From assembly GCA_015522685.1 (NCBI GenBank), contig WALU01000013.1, positions 1 through 35,456 of the forward strand: a DNA stretch of 35,456 bases, read 5' to 3'. The translations under genes and the position numbers were made by a program. Shown piece after piece: positions 16,815 to 23,517 of the stretch. This DNA comes from Thermoproteota archaeon (GTDB lineage Archaea; Korarchaeota; Korarchaeia; Korarchaeales; Korarchaeaceae). Numbering within the stretch: position 1 is the stretch's first letter; each line of letters begins with the position of its first letter. The notes below the pieces were generated by a model, which saw only the letters and a list, made by a program, of their open reading frames with translations, was not told the DNA's origin and did not search any database.

Positions 16815-17057
16815 ATGGATAAGGGAACTTTGCTTGCGCTTTATGGTGTTATATCGGGTTGGTTTCTCGTGATTCTGTCTCTTGCCTTCATAAAGCTGTT
16901 ACTTATGACCCTAAGTGGTAGGAGATTAATAATAGCACTACTGAGAGTAGTTTTGGGTCTCCTAATTCTCTCAACATTTCTCTATGCATGGTATAGGATC
17001 TTGAGAAGGAGCTTCTTGAAAATTAAGATTAATAGCAATGGGCCCGGGGGGACTTGA
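16815..17057 (+). CDS. Small two-helix membrane protein
   Basis: An 80-residue protein with two predicted membrane helices (about residues 7-32 and 38-62) and a basic C-terminal end. No family recognised. GGTGAT lies 5 nt before the ATG and overlaps the stop of the upstream GT4 gene, so it is likely translated from the same mRNA. Its last ~6 codons run antisense through the 3' end of tRNA-Ile, which probably fixes their sequence (NGPGGT). It may be a small partner of the GT4 enzyme; this is inferred from position only. Confidence 0.6.
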   Translation: MDKGTLLALYGVISGWFLVILSLAFIKLLLMTLSGRRLIIALLRVVLGLLILSTFLYAWYRILRRSFLKIKINSNGPGGT

Positions 17058-17146
17058 ACCCCCGGCCTCCCGCTTTTCCTCTGGCGGTCTTGTAGCGGGA
17101 GCCGCCATATAAGGCGGGCGCTCTATCCAGTCTGAGCCACGGGCCC
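17039..17146 (-). tRNA. tRNA-Ile (anticodon TAT) with a ~33-nt intron
   Basis: Acceptor GGGCCCG/CGGGCCC with A73, D stem GCTC/GAGC, anticodon stem CCCGC/GCGGG, variable loop AGGCC, and T arm GGGGG-TTCAAGT-CCCCC. The region between the anticodon-stem strands is 40 nt, leaving a ~33-nt intron at about position 37/38. The spliced loop is CTTATAA, giving anticodon UAU. The intron forms a TGGCGG/CCGCCA helix next to a CCTT/GAGG helix, consistent with a relaxed bulge-helix-bulge. The exact cut sites are ambiguous, but the mature loop is the same either way. Confidence 0.88.
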
Positions 17147-17170
17147 AAACCTATATCGATAAGGCCAGAT

Positions 17171-17183
17171 CTATATATATAAG
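17171..17183. promoter_or_regulatory. Symmetric TATA element between tRNA-Ile and the RPA32-like gene
   Basis: CTATATATATAAG lies 25 nt from the 5' end of tRNA-Ile (minus) and about 24 nt from the ATG at 17204 (plus). The near-palindromic box could serve both directions. The plus transcript would then be leaderless. Confidence 0.5.
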
Positions 17184-17203
17184 GGTTAGCAGCTATATAT
17201 TAG

Positions 17204-17842
17204 ATGTATAGATCAGGAATTGCATCTGAACCAGGTCATAAGGTCAGAGTAGGAGAGCTAAGCGGAGGAAGTTTCGAAGAAATAGCAGTAAATCAGGTCA
17301 GATATTTTAGATTACCTTGGGGAAGCGTTTCTAAAGTTAGAGTGATGGGTATTGTTATCGACTCTTGGAAGAGCGATAATGGAACGTTCGCTAGGCTGGA
17401 GATTCATGATGGTACTGGAAGCATACAAGTAAAGGCTTGGGAGGAGGATATTTCCAGAATCACAGATCCATATACCAATAGGCTATATGATGTAGGAGCC
17501 ATAATAGATGTGATGGGAAGAATAAGAAGCTGGAGGGATACCATCTACTTATATCCCGTGCTGGCCAGTAAGGTAAAGAACCCAAATTTGATATTGCTGA
17601 GAGAGTTGGAGATCTTAAGGAGAATCTTGAGACATAAATCCCCTCCAGTAAGTAGGCTTGATAATCATGCTATTGATTCAGTGCTCATTAGGCTGCTAAA
17701 AGACGTAGGTCCTCTCAGTTCGGATGAGGTAGCTGACCTCTTAAAATGGGATCTAGATGAAGTCTCTAAAAGGATAGCTGAGCTGAAAAGTTCAGGTTTA
17801 ATATATGAGAGGAATGGCAAATACGTGTATATTGGAAGGTGA
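17204..17842 (+). CDS. OB-fold single-stranded DNA-binding protein, RPA32-like
   Basis: A 212-residue protein. Residues ~30-130 look like an OB fold (VSKVRVMGIVIDSW, FARLEIHDGTGSIQVKAWEED, VGAIIDVMGRIRSWRDTIYLYP), and residues ~150-212 like a winged helix (LLKDVGPLSSDEVADLLKWDLDEVSKRIAEL...GLIYERNGKYVY). This is the RPA2/RPA32 architecture, so it may bind ssDNA together with another RPA subunit. The start is ATG 17204 at the predicted transcription start. It leads a run of translation and topoisomerase genes and is followed after 7 nt by aIF2-beta. Confidence 0.82.
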   Translation: MYRSGIASEPGHKVRVGELSGGSFEEIAVNQVRYFRLPWGSVSKVRVMGIVIDSWKSDNGTFARLEIHDGTGSIQVKAWEEDISRITDPYTNRLYDVGAIIDVMGRIRSWRDTIYLYPVLASKVKNPNLILLRELEILRRILRHKSPPVSRLDNHAIDSVLIRLLKDVGPLSSDEVADLLKWDLDEVSKRIAELKSSGLIYERNGKYVYIGR

Positions 17843-17849
17843 TTATGCA

Positions 17850-18272
17850 ATGTCATCAAAGGAAGAATATCTGAGTATGCTAAAGGAGGCGAGAAAGCAG
17901 CTTCCATCAGTAGTTATAAGTGGAGAAAGATTTACACCTCCGAAGCCTGTAATATTAATACAGAGTAAACAAACTCATATAGTCAATTTTAGAGAGATAG
18001 TAAATGCCCTAAATAGGGATCCTAAGCTAGTAGCTAGGTATTTATCAAAGGAGCTTGGATCTCCATACTTCCTAACGGAGGATTCAAGAAAACTAATCTT
18101 AAGCAGGAGGATAGACCCAAGGCAGGTTGCAAATAGGATAGACAGGTTTATAAGAACCTATGTTGTATGTCCTCATTGCGGTAGGCCTGATACAGTTATA
18201 GTTAAGGTAAAAAAGACATGGGTCTTACGATGCTTGGCTTGTGGAGCTGAGACACCGATACCCAAGATCTAG
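17850..18272 (+). CDS. Translation initiation factor aIF2 subunit beta
   Basis: A 140-residue protein. After an N-terminal helix come the central domain (ERFTPPKPVILIQSKQTHIVNFREIVNALNRDPKLVARYLSKELGSP) and a C-terminal zinc ribbon (CPHCGRPDT ... CLACGAE). It is part of the aIF2 heterotrimer that delivers initiator tRNA. The frame is open back to 17805, but ATG 17850 begins at the family's normal N-terminus (MSSKEEYLSMLKEA) just after the upstream stop. Confidence 0.95.
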   Translation: MSSKEEYLSMLKEARKQLPSVVISGERFTPPKPVILIQSKQTHIVNFREIVNALNRDPKLVARYLSKELGSPYFLTEDSRKLILSRRIDPRQVANRIDRFIRTYVVCPHCGRPDTVIVKVKKTWVLRCLACGAETPIPKI

Positions 18273-18283
18273 AGGGTGATCTC

Positions 18284-18664
18284 TTGCCATGGAGCAAGAA
18301 AAGAAGAAAGAAGAGCAGGAGGAAACATAAAGGTGGTGACATTGAGAAATCTCTCGATATCGAGATGGGGGAACTACTTCCTACTGAGGATGAGTTAGAG
18401 GTTTTTGGTAGAGTATTGGAACCTTTAGGCAAAGGTCACTTTAGGATTGAATGCGCCGATGGAGCTATTCGAGTATGTAGAGTTAGAGGAAAGCTGAGAG
18501 GCAGGAGATCTTGGATAAGACGGGGGGATATAGTCCTTGTATCCATATGGCCATTTAAGAAGGAAAAGGGAGATATAGTAGTGAGGTATACTCATCAACA
18601 GGTGAATTGGTTAATAGAGAAAGATCATATACCGAAAGATTGGGCTTTTTATAAAGGAAGTTAA
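18284..18664 (+). CDS. Translation initiation factor aIF1A
   Basis: A 126-residue protein with a very basic N-terminus (MPWSKKRRKKSRRKHKGG) and an OB fold (EVFGRVLEPLGKGHFRIECADGAIRVCRVRGKLRGRRSWIRRGDIVLVSIWPF). It binds the A site of the small subunit during start selection. The start is TTG at 18284 behind GAGGGTGAT, three bases away, which is the common spacing in this genome. In many archaea the next genes are RIO1 and the KH protein Dim2. Here RIO1 is broken. Confidence 0.94.
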   Translation: MPWSKKRRKKSRRKHKGGDIEKSLDIEMGELLPTEDELEVFGRVLEPLGKGHFRIECADGAIRVCRVRGKLRGRRSWIRRGDIVLVSIWPFKKEKGDIVVRYTHQQVNWLIEKDHIPKDWAFYKGS

Positions 18665-18677
18665 AAGACATTAAATC

Positions 18678-19260
18678 TTGCCAGAATCGAACAAATTTGA
18701 TGAGATAGAGGATAAAATGGAGAAGATGTTAGATAGCTTGCTTTTGATATGAGGTCCATGAGATCTCTTCTAAATTTGCTTAATAAGAGTAAGGGCATTT
18801 CGACTGGTTTAATATGGACAATTAAATTTTAGAAGTAATCTTTCATATTAACTAGGGGATTCTCTATAGAAGTTATAAGATTTATACAGCTAACTTCAAG
18901 AGTATGTAAATTATATTAATGAAGTTTATAGGAAAATGGAATATCAGCTCCTATCTTAAAGGATATGAAGCTAGGTAGATTAGATAAATATTTGAGGAAT
19001 CTATTGGAAAAATGAAGAAAATATAATTGAAAGCCGACTTAATTCATGGAGGCCTAAGTGAATACAATATCATAATTTGGAGAGATCTTCATTGGATAAT
19101 TGGTGTTTCACAAGCTGTTGTCTCTTCTCATCCAAATTTATTTTCCTTATTAGTCAATAATGCAGGAAGAATTACCTCATTTTTAAAAAGGAGATACCAT
19201 ATAGATTTACCTAGCTCATACAAGATCGCCGAGGAACTCATCGGTGGGAAGTGCATTTGA
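18678..19260 (+). pseudogene. RIO1-family serine kinase, decayed
   Basis: Remnants of RIO1 occur in order but in different frames. TTG 18678 encodes a short N-terminus that stops at 18750. A shifted frame gives RSLLNLLNKSKGISTG (compare RIO1 ...STGKEA) and stops at 18830. SYKIYTANFKSM (from about 18871) recalls the AVKIYR segment with the ATP lysine. NGISAPIL (~18935) recalls VRVPKPI. FEESIGKMKKI is followed by TAA at 19024, then KADLIHGGLSEYNI continues to 19260. The catalytic Asp of HxDLSEYN is Gly (GGC, 19051-19053), and the metal Asp of IIDVSQAV is Gly (GGT, 19102-19104). The remnant is shorter than a normal gene, so a deletion in the middle is likely. Confidence 0.85.
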
Positions 19261-19275
19261 GAGGTGATATTATCA

Positions 19276-19848
19276 TTGCAAGAAATTAGAGTCAGGATTC
19301 CTAGAGACAGAGTAGGCGTTCTGATAGGCAAAAGAGGATCTGTCAAAGCTGCGATAGAGGATATGGCTGGCGTAAAAATAAATGTGAGTAGCGTAAGCGG
19401 AGAGGTTTATGTAAAGTTTACTGAACCACCTAGCGATCTTCTCCTCCCAACGAAGTTGAAGTCTGTAATCCAGGCTATTGGTAGGGGGTTTAATCCTGAA
19501 ATAGCCTTTGAACTGTTGAAGGATGATTATATGCTAGAAGTGATTGATATAAGGAGATTTGTTGGAGATAGAAAAAATGCTCTTAAGAGAATGAGAGGCA
19601 GACTTATAGGAGAGAAAGGAAAAGCTAGATCTCACATTGAAGAGAGAACAAACACTCACATCTCTGTTTATGGGCATACTGTATCTATAATAGGTAGAGC
19701 GTATAATATGGTGGCTGCTAAAGAGGCAGTTATATCCCTTTTAAAAGGTTCCATGCATTCTACAGCTTACCGCACCATGGAAAAGAAGATGTCAGAGATT
19801 GCTAGAAAATCTGCAATTGATGAGAGTCTCCACGGGGAGACTGAATGA
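19276..19848 (+). CDS. KH-domain pre-rRNA processing factor (Dim2/Pno1/KRR1-like)
   Basis: A ~190-residue protein with two KH domains. The first has the IPRDRVGVLIGKRGSVKAAIED motif (GxxG loop GKRG). The second has GRLIGEKGKARSHIEERTNTHISVYGHTVSIIG (GEKG loop). Archaeal Dim2 acts in 16S rRNA 3'-end maturation and binds near the anti-Shine-Dalgarno region. TTG 19276 lies 7 nt after GAGGTGAT. GTG 19264 overlaps that signal and is less likely. RIO1 normally sits between this gene and aIF1A and works in the same pathway. The stop overlaps an ATG of the next frame. Confidence 0.92.
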   Translation: MQEIRVRIPRDRVGVLIGKRGSVKAAIEDMAGVKINVSSVSGEVYVKFTEPPSDLLLPTKLKSVIQAIGRGFNPEIAFELLKDDYMLEVIDIRRFVGDRKNALKRMRGRLIGEKGKARSHIEERTNTHISVYGHTVSIIGRAYNMVAAKEAVISLLKGSMHSTAYRTMEKKMSEIARKSAIDESLHGETE

Positions 19849-19862
19849 AGAGATGTGATCGC

Positions 19863-21425
19863 ATGTCAGAAGAGGTAAAATTAGAGGAAATTAGTGCAGC
19901 GGATTTCTTCTATCGAAATAAGTCACTTGCAGGTTTTGATAATCCAGTAAGGGCCACATACACCATTGTAAGGGAGTTAGTAGAGAATGCCTTAGACGCT
20001 GCTGAAGTCCCCGAAAGACCTCCCCAAGTAGAGATAGTGATGATGGAGTATAAAAGTAAAATCAAGAGTTCTTTGCCTTGGTATAAGATGGCGGTTGCAG
20101 ATAATGGAATTGGATTAGATCCAGATGAAATTCCAAGGGCTTTTGGTAGGGTATTCGTCAGCTCGAAATATCGACTTATACAGAGCAGGGGTACTTTTGG
20201 ATTAGGAGGGACTATGGCGCTTCTTTATGGCCAGATAACCACGAATATACCATTTAAAGTGATTTCTGCTAAAGAAAATGAGCCAGTATATGAAATAACG
20301 ATGATGATAGATATTAAAAAAAATGAACCCGTAATTATAGAAAAGAGAATACTGAGAGGAGTATCTAGAGCTTCATTTACTATAGTTGAATCATTCTTCG
20401 AAGGTAATTATCCAAGAGCCAAGAAAAAGATAATAGACTATCTACATCAAACAGCCATCGTTGTTCCTTATGCTAATATATCTTTCTTAGACCCAGAGGG
20501 TAACTTTTACATATTCCCAAGGAGCACGAATAGAATGCCACCACGCCCGAAGGAGGCGCTCCATCATCCAAAAGGTGTAGATTTAGAGTTGCTTCAAAGA
20601 CTACTGCGATCTACTAGAGCCAGAACTCTTAAGTCTTTCTTGATTAGGCATTTTCAGAGAGTAGGAGAAAAAACATCAATAGAGGTACTCAAGCTTGCGA
20701 ATCTCCCACCAGGTAAGAAACCCTCTAAATTAGATAAACAGGAGATTTCTTCGCTATTTCACGCCCTTAAGAGCTATAATAGATTCCTACCTCCAGATCC
20801 TAGCGTACTCTCCCCTTTAGGGGCAGGCCTATTCGAATTAGGAATAAGAAAAGAACTTCAACCTGAGTTTGTAAAAGCCGTTCAGAGACCACCCTCTGTC
20901 TATGGAGCTCATCCCTTCATTATAGAAGCAGCCGTTGCTTATGGGGGTCAAATAAGGCTTGTAGGGGATATACAGCTCTACAGGTATGCAAATAGGATAC
21001 CTCTCCTTTATGACGTTTCCAGCGATATCTCCTATCAGATAATTAAGAAGATAGACTGGAACAATTACGGGATAAAGAGTCCGGAGGATGAACCTGTAGT
21101 ATTCTTCGTCCATGTAGTATCTACAAAGGTACCGTTCAAGACTGTTGGAAAGGAATTCATAGCTAATGTACCTGAAGTTGCAAAGGAAGTAGAGCTAGGA
21201 TTAAGAACATGTGCGAGGGATCTCAGAATATTTTTAAGCAGAAAAAGAAGAAAAGAAACACTAAGGAGGAGATACAAGCTATTTAAGATGTACTATCAGA
21301 TAATTGCGGATACTCTTAGAGATATGCTAGGAGAGAGACCTCCCATTGAAGTTTTGCTGAATAGATTAAGCGCTAATGTGGGTGAGGAAAATGGAGGAGA
21401 TGAATGTAAAGAAGAGAGCGCTTGA
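19863..21425 (+). CDS. top6B: DNA topoisomerase VI subunit B
   Basis: A 520-residue GHKL ATPase. The N-box is ELVENALDA (38-46), the G1 box DNGIG (80-84) and the G2 box RGTFGLGGTMALLYGQ (109-124). A helix-two-turn-helix region (LPPGKKPSKLDKQEISSLFHALKSY) and the transducer domain (ERPPIEVLLNRLS) follow. ATP binding closes the B dimer to drive strand passage by the A subunit. An ATG at 19845 overlaps the Dim2 stop, but ATG 19863 has GTGAT three bases upstream and begins at the normal N-terminus. It overlaps top6A by 35 nt. Confidence 0.94.
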   Translation: MSEEVKLEEISAADFFYRNKSLAGFDNPVRATYTIVRELVENALDAAEVPERPPQVEIVMMEYKSKIKSSLPWYKMAVADNGIGLDPDEIPRAFGRVFVSSKYRLIQSRGTFGLGGTMALLYGQITTNIPFKVISAKENEPVYEITMMIDIKKNEPVIIEKRILRGVSRASFTIVESFFEGNYPRAKKKIIDYLHQTAIVVPYANISFLDPEGNFYIFPRSTNRMPPRPKEALHHPKGVDLELLQRLLRSTRARTLKSFLIRHFQRVGEKTSIEVLKLANLPPGKKPSKLDKQEISSLFHALKSYNRFLPPDPSVLSPLGAGLFELGIRKELQPEFVKAVQRPPSVYGAHPFIIEAAVAYGGQIRLVGDIQLYRYANRIPLLYDVSSDISYQIIKKIDWNNYGIKSPEDEPVVFFVHVVSTKVPFKTVGKEFIANVPEVAKEVELGLRTCARDLRIFLSRKRRKETLRRRYKLFKMYYQIIADTLRDMLGERPPIEVLLNRLSANVGEENGGDECKEESA

Positions 21426-22491
21426 ATTAGCTAGACAGATAGTTGGGATGATAAAGAAAGGTGAGTTTCCTGAAATAGAGTACCCCCCTAATAGCCAGAA
21501 GAATATAGAATTTGACGAGAAGATAGGGTATATATTCGATCCAAAAGCATATAGCAGGATAAAAGGCTCAAGAGTTAAAAGCCTAAAAACTCTAGCAGGC
21601 GTCTTATATGGCTTGAGTAGGGCATTAGATCATCTAGAAAATGGACTTACAATGACTAAAAGAGATTTTTACTATGTTCACAAGGTTGAGAAGCTCAAAG
21701 AAACACTATTTCCAGAAGATCAAAGGGAAACTGATGCTAGGATCGTACTCATGGAATTAATACTGGGAATGCCTAGAGAAGCTTTCTCTATTACTAGTGA
21801 CCCAAGAGGATGGATTTATGGGGATATAGAACTCATAGATAAGTCTGGTAGGGTACTAAGAACAGACAGAGTTGGAGAAATGGGTTATTCTGTTCCTCCA
21901 AGGCCCGAGAATATAAAGTTCAAGAGAATAGGAGTTAAGGCCGTTATAGCAATAGAGAAGGTTGGTCCTGCTAAGAACATGATTGAACTTGGGATTCCTG
22001 AAGAAAGAAAAATAGCCATAGCGATACTTCAAGGACAAGCTTCAAGAAGCATGAGGAGGTTCCTGAGAATGTTATCTGATGAGGGAATACCTACAGCGAT
22101 ACTAACTGACTTATCACCATGGTCTCTAAGGATAGCTGCCACTGTCATATATAACAGCATAAATTCGGCGCATATACCATATCTAGCCTCCCCAGAGGCT
22201 AGATTCATAGGCATATTGGCTAAGGATGTGGAAGAGGGGTTCTTTAGGGATTATCAATTCGCATTGGAGCCTTTAACTCAAGCAGATCTCAAGGCTGCAA
22301 TAGATAATCAGTTTTTACCAAATCTGCAGAACGAATTTTGGCAGGAGGAGAACAAATGGTTTTTAGAAGAGAAAAAGAAGGCAGAAATAGAGATATTTAA
22401 GGCAATGAGTCCCACCGCAAGGAAGTTGAAAGACTTATTCGTAAGATATCTCAGGGAAAAGTTAGATGAGCATATGGGGATAAGTATTTGA
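21391..22491 (+). CDS. top6A: DNA topoisomerase VI subunit A (Spo11-like), with altered Toprim DxD
   Basis: A 366-residue protein. The winged-helix domain carries TKRDFYYVHK, with Y95 the predicted DNA-cleaving tyrosine. The Toprim Glu is E189 in VIAIEKVG. The usual TDGDPWG motif reads TDLSPWS (D240, then S242), so the second metal-binding Asp is absent. The normal TGKGQ segment is LQGQASRSMRR. The C-terminal region (LEPLTQADLKAAIDNQFL, FWQEENKWFLEEKKKAEIEIF) is typical of Top6A. ATG 21391 is 4 nt after GGTGAG. An upstream ATG at 21376 is less likely. Confidence 0.92.
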   Translation: MEEMNVKKRALELARQIVGMIKKGEFPEIEYPPNSQKNIEFDEKIGYIFDPKAYSRIKGSRVKSLKTLAGVLYGLSRALDHLENGLTMTKRDFYYVHKVEKLKETLFPEDQRETDARIVLMELILGMPREAFSITSDPRGWIYGDIELIDKSGRVLRTDRVGEMGYSVPPRPENIKFKRIGVKAVIAIEKVGPAKNMIELGIPEERKIAIAILQGQASRSMRRFLRMLSDEGIPTAILTDLSPWSLRIAATVIYNSINSAHIPYLASPEARFIGILAKDVEEGFFRDYQFALEPLTQADLKAAIDNQFLPNLQNEFWQEENKWFLEEKKKAEIEIFKAMSPTARKLKDLFVRYLREKLDEHMGISI

Positions 22492-22601
22492 TTGTCTTGA
22501 GTTGTTAAGAAACAAGTTCATCCTTCATTTTTCTTTTAGAGGGATAATATCGTGGAAAGGCCAGTAACATTTTTATTGGGCTATATTCGCTAGGTAAACG
22601 G

Positions 22602-22676
22602 GCTCCGGTGGTGTAGCCCGGCTAAGCATAGGGGCCTTTCGAGCCCCAGACCCGGGTTCAAATCCCGGCCGGAGCA
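22602..22676 (+). tRNA. tRNA-Glu (anticodon TTC)
   Basis: Acceptor GCTCCGG/CCGGAGC with G1:C72 and A73. The anticodon stem GGGGC/GCCCC has loop CTTTCGA. A TATA-like TTTTTATT lies about 30 nt upstream. It is the first of three clustered tRNAs. Confidence 0.96.
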
Positions 22677-22679
22677 CTA

Positions 22680-22766
22680 GCGGGGGTGGCCGAGCCAGGT
22701 CCAAGGCGCCGGATTCAGGGTCCGGTGGGCGTTAGGCCCTCGTGGGTTCGAATCCCACCCCCCGCA
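22680..22766 (+). tRNA. tRNA-Leu (anticodon CAG)
   Basis: Class II tRNA with a long variable arm. Acceptor GCGGGGG/CCCCCGC, anticodon stem CCGGA/TCCGG with loop TTCAGGG, and A73. Only three bases separate it from tRNA-Glu. Confidence 0.96.
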
Positions 22767-22809
22767 TATAACATCAATTTTTATAGCCAGTAGCTCATAG
22801 TGCATCTGA

Positions 22810-22882
22810 AGCCCCGTAGTGTAGTGGTCAAGCACGCCAGGCTTTGAACCCGGAGACCCCGGTTCGAATCCGGGCGGGGCTA
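22810..22882 (+). tRNA. tRNA-Gln (anticodon TTG)
   Basis: Acceptor AGCCCCG/CGGGGCT with the A1:U72 pair, which archaeal GatDE uses to recognise tRNA-Gln, and A73. T8, D stem GTGT/GCAC, and anticodon loop CTTTGAA. The anticodon stem CCAGG/CCCGG contains an A29-C41 mismatch. Confidence 0.93.
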
Positions 22883-22904
22883 ACAACATTCTCAGTGGTT
22901 AGAA

Positions 22905-23411
22905 ATGTGTGAAACTCTATTTATGGTTGATTCAATGAGCGGTAAGATAGCTAAATGGCTTAGGATTTTAGGTTGTAATGTCCTGTATGCAAGGTCATCG
23001 ATAAGCGATTCAAGGCTACTTGGCATCACCAAGGGGAGGGTTCTCGTGACGAGAGATAAAGAGCTAGGATATAGAGCTGAGAAGTCCGGAGAGAGTGCAA
23101 TACTCATATCGGAGGATACAGTAGAAGCATTGGCTCTGATTTCTAAAGAATTTTCAGTTAATCTGAAAATAGATCCTAAAGCTACAAGATGTCCCTTCTG
23201 TAATGCCAGGTTGATATTGGTGGGTAGATCTGCTGTAGCCGATAAATTACCAAGAGAAGTAGTAAATTCTCATACCAAGTTCCTCATATGCCCATCTTGC
23301 AGAAAGACGTTCTGGTTTGGAACCCATTACTGGAATATGTTGAGGACGTTATCAAAGGTAAAAGAGAAAAAGCATCATATGTCTAACTCAAGGGCCGATG
23401 ATGATAGGTGA
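22905..23411 (+). CDS. Mut7-C RNase domain (PIN-like) protein
   Basis: A 168-residue protein. FMVDSMSGKIAKWLRILGCNVLYA starts the PIN-like fold with its first acidic residue, and GRVLVTRDKELGYRAE carries further acidic and basic residues. A zinc ribbon (CPFCNARL ... CPSCRKTFWFGTHYWNM) closes the domain. This matches the Mut7-C (DUF82) family, putative RNases. ATG 22905 lies 22 nt after tRNA-Gln; ATG 22923 is an alternative closer to the core. Its position next to three tRNAs is suggestive but unproven. Confidence 0.9.
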   Translation: MCETLFMVDSMSGKIAKWLRILGCNVLYARSSISDSRLLGITKGRVLVTRDKELGYRAEKSGESAILISEDTVEALALISKEFSVNLKIDPKATRCPFCNARLILVGRSAVADKLPREVVNSHTKFLICPSCRKTFWFGTHYWNMLRTLSKVKEKKHHMSNSRADDDR

Positions 23412-23517
23412 CGGCAATGATCAGTGAATTAACTGACCTATCCTGAGGTCCTGATCTGTAACTTCAATGAAAGTAAATTAATTTATGTAGCTTACTACCT
23501 TCTCACCAGGTGAGATT

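Noticed and set aside
22677..22889. Reading frame antisense to the tRNA-Leu/tRNA-Gln cluster with GFEPGSPGSKP-like sequence
   Set aside because: This is the familiar spurious protein made by translating tRNA genes (PPGFEPG... type).
23396..23460. Possible C/D box RNA (ATGATGA at 23398, CTGA at 23433 and 23450)
   Set aside because: Box spacing does not fit the C-D'-C'-D order, and the C box lies in the end of the Mut7-C coding sequence. The motifs are short enough to be chance.
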